Assembly (NCBI GenBank): GCA_903922535.1
Contig: CAIXUF010000472.1
Coordinates: 1-6,822 of the forward strand
Direction: 5' to 3'
DNA from: Candidatus Hydrogenedentota bacterium
Lineage (GTDB): Bacteria; Hydrogenedentota; Hydrogenedentia; Hydrogenedentiales; CAITNO01
DNA length: 6,822 nucleotides
The notes under the pieces are model-generated. The model made no database searches and was not told the origin of the DNA. It worked only from the letters and a program-made list of their open reading frames with translations. Positions 1 to 4,647 of the stretch are shown piece after piece (the stretch's first letter is position 1; each line of letters opens with the position of its first letter). Made by a program: the position numbers and the translations under genes.

Positions 1-755
1 CCACCGGCGCGGTGACGCAACAGTGCAGCAACACGGTGGCAAACGGTCAGGTCATCAGCCAGACACCAGCGGCGGGCCAGCAGGCGCCGTATGGAAGCGC
101 GGTGGCGCTGGCGGTTTCGACGGGGATGTGCCCTGTGATCGTGCCCAACGTGGTGGGCCAGACCCAGTCTGCGGCGGATACGACACTCACCGGCGCGCAC
201 CTGACCATCGGCGCGGTGACGCAACAGTGCAGCAACACGGTGGCAAACGGTCAGGTCATCAGCCAGACACCAGTGGCGGGCCAGCAGACGCCGTATGGAA
301 GCGAGGTGGCGCTGGTGGTTTCGACGGGGATGTGCCCCGTGATCGTGCCCAGCGTCGTGGGTCAGACCCAGTCGGCGGCGGGCACGACACTCACCGGCGC
401 GCACCTGACCACCGGCACGGTGACGCCGCAGTGCAGCGACACCGTCGCGACCGGTGTGGTCATTAGCCAGAACCCGCCATCGGGACAATCGGTGCCGTAT
501 GGCAGTGCGGTGGCACTGGTGGTTTCACAAGGCCCACCGCCGCCCATACCCAACTTCGTGGGCATGACCCAGTCGGCGGCATCCGCAGACATCACCAATG
601 CAGGGCTCACGGGGGGCCCGATCTTGGAAGTCATTAGCACGACCGTCGCCTATGGCGTGGTCATCAGCCAGTCACCTCCGGCTGGCACGATAATGGCATG
701 CGGAGCACCAGTGGACCTGACGGTATCCAAGGGCCCCCCACCACCGCCAGCTACG
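1..755 (+). repeat. Tandem PASTA repeats, 204-nt (68-residue) period
   Basis: Three complete PASTA units begin at 141 (VPNVVGQTQ), 345 (VPSVVGQTQ) and 546 (IPNFVGMTQ), after a partial unit that starts before the window. Each contains the core VxGxxxxxA, a G-L/H-x-x-G turn, VISQ(T/N/S)P and a closing V.L.VS.G. The first three units are in exact 204-nt register. Bases 1-140 and 205-344 differ at only 6 of 140 positions by my count, which indicates a recent duplication or gene conversion. The unit at 546 is more diverged. Units end in GMCP or in a GPPPP linker. PASTA units are classically extracellular domains of bacterial Ser/Thr kinases and PBPs. Here they are stalk-like spacers in a different protein context. 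Confidence 0.9.
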
Positions 756-3700
756 GTTATCTATGTCGATCAGGCCAGGGGGACAAACACTTCCACGACC
801 ACGGGCACCGAGGCGGACCCGTTCAAATCAATCCACTATGCGATGTTAATCAGCCAGAGCTTGCCCAACCCGTGGACAATTCATATCAAGGCGGGCACCT
901 ATGACTGTAATCCCCGTTACGCTGACGGCACACCGCGTCCGGCCAGCGAATTTGAGGTATTCCCCATCACACTGCGGGAAGGCATGACTCTGCAAGGTGA
1001 CGACGGGGCGGACAAGTGCATTATCAGCGGAGCGTTCAATTCGGGCAGTACGAAGGCTCTTCTTTACGCGCAAAAACTGGCAAACATTACGATTCAGGAC
1101 CTGACGCTTTCCGGAATGGTCGGTACCTGGGGCGCGGTGGAACTCGATAGTTCAACTGGAACGGTAGGGACCAGTGTAACACTCACCGGATGTGTCATTA
1201 CGGGAAATTCTACTTCCAATTCCAATTCCGGCGGCGGGGTTTATGTAAATGGCAATGTCTATGGCATCATCAGCGGCTGCACATTCGCAGAAAACACTGG
1301 CGGCGGGTTCCGTGTGAATGGTGACTGCTATGGCAAGATCACCGGCTGCGATTTCACGGGAAATCATCCCGAAAGTTTCTCTGGCGGCGGGTTCTGGGGG
1401 GGCACCTTCAAAGGTGACATCGTTAACTCCACATTCGAAGGAAACGCTGGCGGCGGGTTTTCTGTGAGTACCTTCATTGGTGATATTAGTGGTTCTACAT
1501 TCAGGGGAAACACGACGTACTACAAAGGCAACGGGCTCAACGTTGGCACTTTCACTGGCAACATTACCGACTGCGCATTCCTTGGGAACGCTGGCGGCGG
1601 GTTCTCCGGGGACATCTTCAATGGCAATGTCACCAACTCCACATTCTTGGAAAACACTGGCGGCGGGTTCTCTGCGGGTACCTTCTATGGCAATGTCACC
1701 GACTCCACATTTACAGGCAACTCCGGCGGCTATGGCTATGGGATCTGCAATGGGCTCGGAATTAGCGGCCACTTCACGGGGACACTGGCACGCAACATTT
1801 TTTCTGGAAACTCCGGCGGCCATGCGCTCAGTTTGGGGGATTCCAGCGGCCAGACGACCGTGGATGCTACTGTAACCGACAACCTTTTTCTGAGCAATCA
1901 TGGGCCGTCCCCGGGTGTGGCCTGTTCATCCTCGCAGAACCTAAGGCTGGTAAACAACACGTTTGTGGAAAGCGCGGTTGGGGAATCGGAGGTCTATATT
2001 CTCAATTCAGCGGGTTCCTCGGCCATCCAGAACAATATTTTCTGGCAGGTGGACACCGCCATTTCGGAAGACACCGCCCTGAATCTTCCGATCACGGACA
2101 ATGATTTTGCGGGTGTGACAAATATTTTGAGCGTAAACAACCAGCCATTGGGTAATGAGTTGGACTACCTGGCGCTCCTGTACAACAAGTTCCAGGACAA
2201 CCACGCTTGGGAACCGGGCGTGGTGGGCGAAGGCGTGGTGTCGGGCACATGGTCAGGCACAGGCGTGTACGATGCTGTTGCGGATGTGATGGTAGTTACC
2301 GACGCAAAACAGACTTGGACGTCAGGCCAATGGGCCGGGGCGACCCTGAATGTGTCACAGACCACGACGGCCGCTCGTGCTGAGTTTCTTATTGTCAATA
2401 ATACGGCAACGACCCTGTCGCTGCGGGGCAATTTGGCGGCGACGAGCTATTTCTCAAGCGGGAATAGTTACTTGGTAGATGACTACCGTCTCGCCCCGGG
2501 ATCGTCCAACATAGATGCCAGCACGACCGTGGGGGGCTCGCCCGATTTTGCCGGAAAACCCCGTCCCTCGGGGGCCGCGTGGGATATTGGGGCGTATGAA
2601 TATCAGGTGCCTGTTCCTCCGCCGGCCCCGACGCTGCCCAATATGACCGGGCAAACGCAATTGGCCGCACAGGCGGTGATTGCGTTCTTGGGCGGTAAGG
2701 TGGCCGTGGCTCAGCAATACAGCGTGACGGTTCCAGCGGGCGAAGTGATCAGCCAAAATCCACCATCGGGTACAAGTGTATCGGCCGGCGCTACGGTGAA
2801 CTTGACGGTATCGCAGGGCCCTCCCCCGGTGCCCGGTACGCCAGATATCTATGTCGATCAGGTCCATGGGATCAACTCAGCGACGACCCCCGGTACGGCA
2901 GCGTTCCCGTTCCAATCGATTACGTACGCGATGGTGACGATGGCCGGCCGAAGCGTTCCCGACCCTTGGACCGTCCACATCGAGGCGGGCAACTACGACG
3001 TGGACCCGGCCAAGCCAGCCAGTGAGCGTGAGGTGTTCCCCATCGAACTGCGGGAAGGCATAACACTGCAAGGCAACGGCGCGATGGCCAGTTGCATCAT
3101 TAGTGGATCGTTCAATTCGAAAAGCAACTCGGCGCTCCTGCACGCGCAAGACCTGGCAAACATCACGATTCAGGACCTGAAGCTTTCCGGAATGGCACAC
3201 ACAGGCGGCACCGGTGCCGGGGGCGCGGTGGAACTCGGCAGTTCAACTGGAAAGGGAGAGATCGGGGTAACACTCACTGGATCTGTCATTAGCGAGAATT
3301 CTGCTCCCAATAACGGCGGTGGGGTCTATGTGAACGGCAATTTCACTGGTGACATCACCAACTCCACATTCGAAGGAAACTCTGGCAGCGGGGTTTATGT
3401 GAACGGTAACTCCACTGGTGATATCACCAACTCCACATTCGAAGGAAACGCCGACCGCGGGGTTTATGTGAAGGACAACTTCACTGGTGACATCATCGAT
3501 TGCGCATTTGTCGAAAACTTGTATGGCGGGTTCTCCCTCTCCCTCTCCGGGGGCAACTTCACTGGTAACATCACCAACTGCGCATTTGTGGGAAACGGGG
3601 GCGGCTGGTTCTCCTTGGGCAACTTCACTGGCGACATCACTGACTGCGCATTCGTAAACACGGGTCAAGGGTTCACCGGGGGGGCGTTTAATGGCAATGT

Positions 3701-4577
3701 CACTGACTCCACATTTGTGGACGGAGGCGGATTCAGATCCGGCCATTTCACGGGGACGGTGGAACGCAATATCTTTGCTGAAAACGACTACAGTGCGCTC
3801 GATTTGTTTGATAACTACGGCGGGACCTCCGTGGACGCCACCGTAGCCGGCAACCTGTTTCTGCACAATCGTGCTGGAGGGGGGGGGGAGTCGTGCTTCT
3901 TTGAGCAGAATGTATGGCTGGCAAACAACACCTTCGCAGATAGTGCGATGCAGACATCGGAAGTTTACATTGCAAATGCAGCGCGTTACTCGGTGATTCA
4001 GAACAACCTATTCTGGAACGTATACACCGCCATTTGGGAAAGATCCGACTTTAATCCCGTGATCACTGACAATAATTTCGATGGCGTGCCAAACATCTTG
4101 CAGGTGAACAGCCCGCCGCCAATGGGTAATGATTTGGATTACCTGGAACTCTCGTACACCAAGTTCAAAGACAACCACGTTTGGCCCTCGGGTATGGCAG
4201 GGGAAGGCGTGGCGGGGGGAACTTGGTCCGGCCCCGCCGCATACGATCCGACCACGAAGGTGACAGTGGTTACCGACGCAACACAGACTTGGACGCCGGG
4301 CCAGTGGGCTGGGGCGACCTTGAACGCGTCGCAGACTGTCGGCAAGCACATTGATTTCTATATTGTGGACAACAGTGCAAATACTCTGTCGCTGCGCGGC
4401 GATCTGACGGCGTCTGGCTATTTTGCCATCGGAAAAAGTTACGCGATAGATGACTACCATCTCGTTAAGGGTTCGCCTATGATAGATGTCAGCACGACGG
4501 CGGGAATCTCGCCCGACTTCGCGGGCACACCGCGGCCATCGGGGAGCAAGTGGGACATCGGGGCGTATGAGTATTAG
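1..4577 (+). CDS. Giant modular surface protein: PASTA array plus two beta-helix/DIGAYEY modules (5' partial)
   Basis: The reading frame is open from the left edge (first full codon at 3) to TAG at 4575-4577. The first residues already match the middle of a PASTA unit, so the true start and any signal peptide lie upstream. GTG at 12 is not a credible start. Domain order: partial PASTA, three PASTA units (141, 345, 546), a proline-rich linker, beta-helix module 1 (759-2603), linker, PASTA (2634), beta-helix module 2 (2847-4574). Each helix module opens with a DUF1565-like segment (IYVDQ, a PF.SI.YAM motif, then FPI.LREG.TLQG), runs through G/N/T-rich rungs, and ends in WDIGAYEY, the signature of choice-of-anchor Q type proteins. 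No LPXTG, PEP-CTERM or C-terminal membrane helix follows, so the attachment mode is unknown. Seen: domains and repeats. Family knowledge: beta-helices of this kind often bind or cleave polysaccharide or act as adhesins. Inferred: an extracellular structural or binding protein. No catalytic residues could be identified. Confidence 0.93.
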   Translation, partial: TGAVTQQCSNTVANGQVISQTPAAGQQAPYGSAVALAVSTGMCPVIVPNVVGQTQSAADTTLTGAHLTIGAVTQQCSNTVANGQVISQTPVAGQQTPYGSEVALVVSTGMCPVIVPSVVGQTQSAAGTTLTGAHLTTGTVTPQCSDTVATGVVISQNPPSGQSVPYGSAVALVVSQGPPPPIPNFVGMTQSAASADITNAGLTGGPILEVISTTVAYGVVISQSPPAGTIMACGAPVDLTVSKGPPPPPATVIYVDQARGTNTSTTTGTEADPFKSIHYAMLISQSLPNPWTIHIKAGTYDCNPRYADGTPRPASEFEVFPITLREGMTLQGDDGADKCIISGAFNSGSTKALLYAQKLANITIQDLTLSGMVGTWGAVELDSSTGTVGTSVTLTGCVITGNSTSNSNSGGGVYVNGNVYGIISGCTFAENTGGGFRVNGDCYGKITGCDFTGNHPESFSGGGFWGGTFKGDIVNSTFEGNAGGGFSVSTFIGDISGSTFRGNTTYYKGNGLNVGTFTGNITDCAFLGNAGGGFSGDIFNGNVTNSTFLENTGGGFSAGTFYGNVTDSTFTGNSGGYGYGICNGLGISGHFTGTLARNIFSGNSGGHALSLGDSSGQTTVDATVTDNLFLSNHGPSPGVACSSSQNLRLVNNTFVESAVGESEVYILNSAGSSAIQNNIFWQVDTAISEDTALNLPITDNDFAGVTNILSVNNQPLGNELDYLALLYNKFQDNHAWEPGVVGEGVVSGTWSGTGVYDAVADVMVVTDAKQTWTSGQWAGATLNVSQTTTAARAEFLIVNNTATTLSLRGNLAATSYFSSGNSYLVDDYRLAPGSSNIDASTTVGGSPDFAGKPRPSGAAWDIGAYEYQVPVPPPAPTLPNMTGQTQLAAQAVIAFLGGKVAVAQQYSVTVPAGEVISQNPPSGTSVSAGATVNLTVSQGPPPVPGTPDIYVDQVHGINSATTPGTAAFPFQSITYAMVTMAGRSVPDPWTVHIEAGNYDVDPAKPASEREVFPIELREGITLQGNGAMASCIISGSFNSKSNSALLHAQDLANITIQDLKLSGMAHTGGTGAGGAVELGSSTGKGEIGVTLTGSVISENSAPNNGGGVYVNGNFTGDITNSTFEGNSGSGVYVNGNSTGDITNSTFEGNADRGVYVKDNFTGDIIDCAFVENLYGGFSLSLSGGNFTGNITNCAFVGNGGGWFSLGNFTGDITDCAFVNTGQGFTGGAFNGNVTDSTFVDGGGFRSGHFTGTVERNIFAENDYSALDLFDNYGGTSVDATVAGNLFLHNRAGGGGESCFFEQNVWLANNTFADSAMQTSEVYIANAARYSVIQNNLFWNVYTAIWERSDFNPVITDNNFDGVPNILQVNSPPPMGNDLDYLELSYTKFKDNHVWPSGMAGEGVAGGTWSGPAAYDPTTKVTVVTDATQTWTPGQWAGATLNASQTVGKHIDFYIVDNSANTLSLRGDLTASGYFAIGKSYAIDDYHLVKGSPMIDVSTTAGISPDFAGTPRPSGSKWDIGAYEY
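1254..1763 (+). repeat. Degenerate beta-helix rung repeats, module 1
   Basis: About seven successive rungs of 22-27 residues follow the pattern F-x-G-(N/D)-(I/V)-(T/S)-x-(S/C)-(T/A/D)-F-x-(G/E)-N, usually followed by GGGF. Examples are FKGDIVNSTFEGN, FTGNITDCAFLGN, FNGNVTNSTFLEN and FYGNVTDSTFTGN. DNA words such as ctccacatt and ggcggcgggtt recur once per rung, so these are true sequence repeats as well as structural ones. In a right-handed beta-helix each such unit would form one coil, with the Asn and Gly at the turns. Two rungs carry insertions (near 1366 and 1510) that would bulge from the helix. Confidence 0.8.
2244..2492 (+). other. Uncharacterised beta-rich segment before the DIGAYEY cap, copy 1
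   Basis: This stretch of about 83 residues lies between the helix rungs and the C-terminal cap. It has a regular motif pattern: GTWSG, VVTDAKQTWTSGQWAGATLN, an LIVNNTATTLSLRG strand pair, then a GNSYLVDDYRL exit. The same segment recurs at 4218-4463. Its alternating hydrophobic pattern and lack of rung motifs suggest a small beta-sandwich or meander inserted between helix and cap. I do not recognise a named family. The position within the helix-cap junction is consistent in both copies. Confidence 0.6.
2634..2828 (+). other. Single PASTA unit linking the two beta-helix modules
   Basis: A lone PASTA domain begins LPNMTGQTQLAAQAVIAF and closes with VISQNPPSG, then VNLTVSQGPPP. It is flanked by proline-rich linkers (VPVPPPAPT before, GPPPVPGTP after). 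Unlike the upstream array it has no cysteine. Each beta-helix is therefore preceded by PASTA, so the repeating unit of the protein appears to be PASTA plus helix plus cap. Confidence 0.85.
3342..3746 (+). repeat. Beta-helix rung repeats, module 2
   Basis: About six rungs of 20-26 residues begin FTGD, STGD, FTGD, FTGN, FTGD and FNGN, with cores such as ITNSTFEGN and ITDCAFV. The first two are in a 69-nt register and nearly identical at DNA level, sharing atcaccaactccacattcga (from 3355 and 3424). One rung contains a short SLSLSGG expansion over a CTCTCC-type microsatellite at about 3533-3548. This is a coding repeat, not a CRISPR array: units abut directly, keep frame and have no unique spacers. 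Confidence 0.8.
3879..3888 (+). repeat. Homopolymeric G10 tract within the coding region
   Basis: Ten consecutive Gs encode the glycines of AGGGGES in module 2. The frame is intact as given. Reading on by hand, loss of one G would lead to TGA at 3994-3996, and gain of one G would lead to TGA at 3902-3904. Either slip would remove roughly the last 200 residues, including the DIGAYEY cap. Tracts of this length can be slippage-prone contingency sites, but they are also a common place for sequencing error. Confidence 0.85.
4218..4463 (+). other. Uncharacterised beta-rich segment before the DIGAYEY cap, copy 2
   Basis: This is the second copy of the segment at 2244-2492. Conserved positions include GTWSG, YD, VVTDA.QTWT.GQWAGATLN, SQT, F.IV.N.A.TLSLRG.L, YF..G.SY and DDY.L. 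Conservation between the copies is higher here than across the helix rungs, which suggests a folded domain under constraint. The function is unknown. Confidence 0.6.
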
Positions 4578-4613
4578 TGGCCTGCTTCCGGCCCGTTCCT
4601 GCGGTGACAACCC

Positions 4614-4625
4614 TGCCTTAAGGCA
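4614..4625. promoter_or_regulatory. 12-bp perfect palindrome upstream of the SUMF1 gene
   Basis: TGCCTTAAGGCA is perfectly self-complementary and lies in the 70-bp gap between the two + strand genes, 9 nt before the ribosome binding site. It could be an operator-like site, or merely chance. As RNA it has no loop of its own and no U-run follows, so it is not an intrinsic terminator. No clear -35/-10 promoter was seen in the gap. Confidence 0.25.
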
Positions 4626-4634
4626 CAGCAACAA

Positions 4635-4639
4635 AGGAG
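4635..4639 (+). promoter_or_regulatory. Ribosome binding site AGGAG that sets the SUMF1 gene start
   Basis: AGGAG (within acaaaggagt) ends 8 nt before ATG at 4648, an ideal spacing. It favours ATG 4648 over the in-frame GTG at 4645 and over the longer open frame back to 4486. The residues right after ATG 4648 form a classical signal peptide, which supports the same choice. Confidence 0.85.
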
Positions 4640-4647
4640 TGCATGTG

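Larger units (their letters stand above)
759..2603 (+). other. Beta-helix module 1 (DUF1565-like start, rungs, DIGAYEY end)
   Basis: This domain-level region lies inside the large gene and is about 615 residues long. It begins with IYVDQARGTN and a segment with PFKSIHYAM and FPITLREGMTLQG, matching DUF1565/pectate-lyase-like N-caps. Repeated beta-helix rungs rich in GN, TF and GGGF follow. Next come more irregular rungs (NLFLSN, NNTFVES, IQNNIFW, ITDNDF), which are typical parallel beta-helix turns with stacked Asn. A beta-rich segment (2244-2492) and the closing IDAS...DFAG.PRPSG..WDIGAYEY motif complete the module. No lyase or hydrolase catalytic set could be assigned by eye. Confidence 0.82.
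2847..4574 (+). other. Beta-helix module 2 (duplicate of module 1)
   Basis: This domain-level region of about 576 residues is organised exactly like module 1: IYVDQVHGIN, PFQSITYAM, FPIELREGITLQG, CIISGSFNS, rungs, NLFLHN, NNTFADS, IQNNLFW, ITDNNFDG, the TWTPGQWAGATLN segment and a final WDIGAYEY at the stop codon. Similarity to module 1 extends to DNA, for example caggacctgaagctttccgg at 3172 against caggacctgacgctttccgg at 1096. It is therefore a duplicate rather than an independently acquired domain. It is shorter than module 1 mainly because its rungs are trimmed. Confidence 0.82.

Noticed and set aside
1..755. PASTA domains as part of a PknB-like kinase or a penicillin-binding protein
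   Set aside because: No kinase, transpeptidase or transmembrane segment is visible in the window, and the array leads into beta-helix modules. A kinase domain upstream of the window cannot be formally excluded, but it would be an unusual arrangement.
1152..1901. 249-residue minus-strand open frame with internal repeats
   Set aside because: Its repetitiveness mirrors the beta-helix rungs on the + strand. It has no independent evidence such as a ribosome binding site or domain.
3342..3746. Regularly spaced short repeats, as in a CRISPR array
   Set aside because: The repeats abut without unique spacers, keep the reading frame, and match beta-helix rung periodicity. No cas genes are present.
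4486..4647. N-terminal extension of the SUMF1 gene to an ATG at 4486
   Set aside because: The extra residues are Arg/Ser/Gly-rich, overlap the upstream gene, and would bury the signal peptide. ATG 4648 has an AGGAG site at 8 nt and starts directly with the signal peptide.
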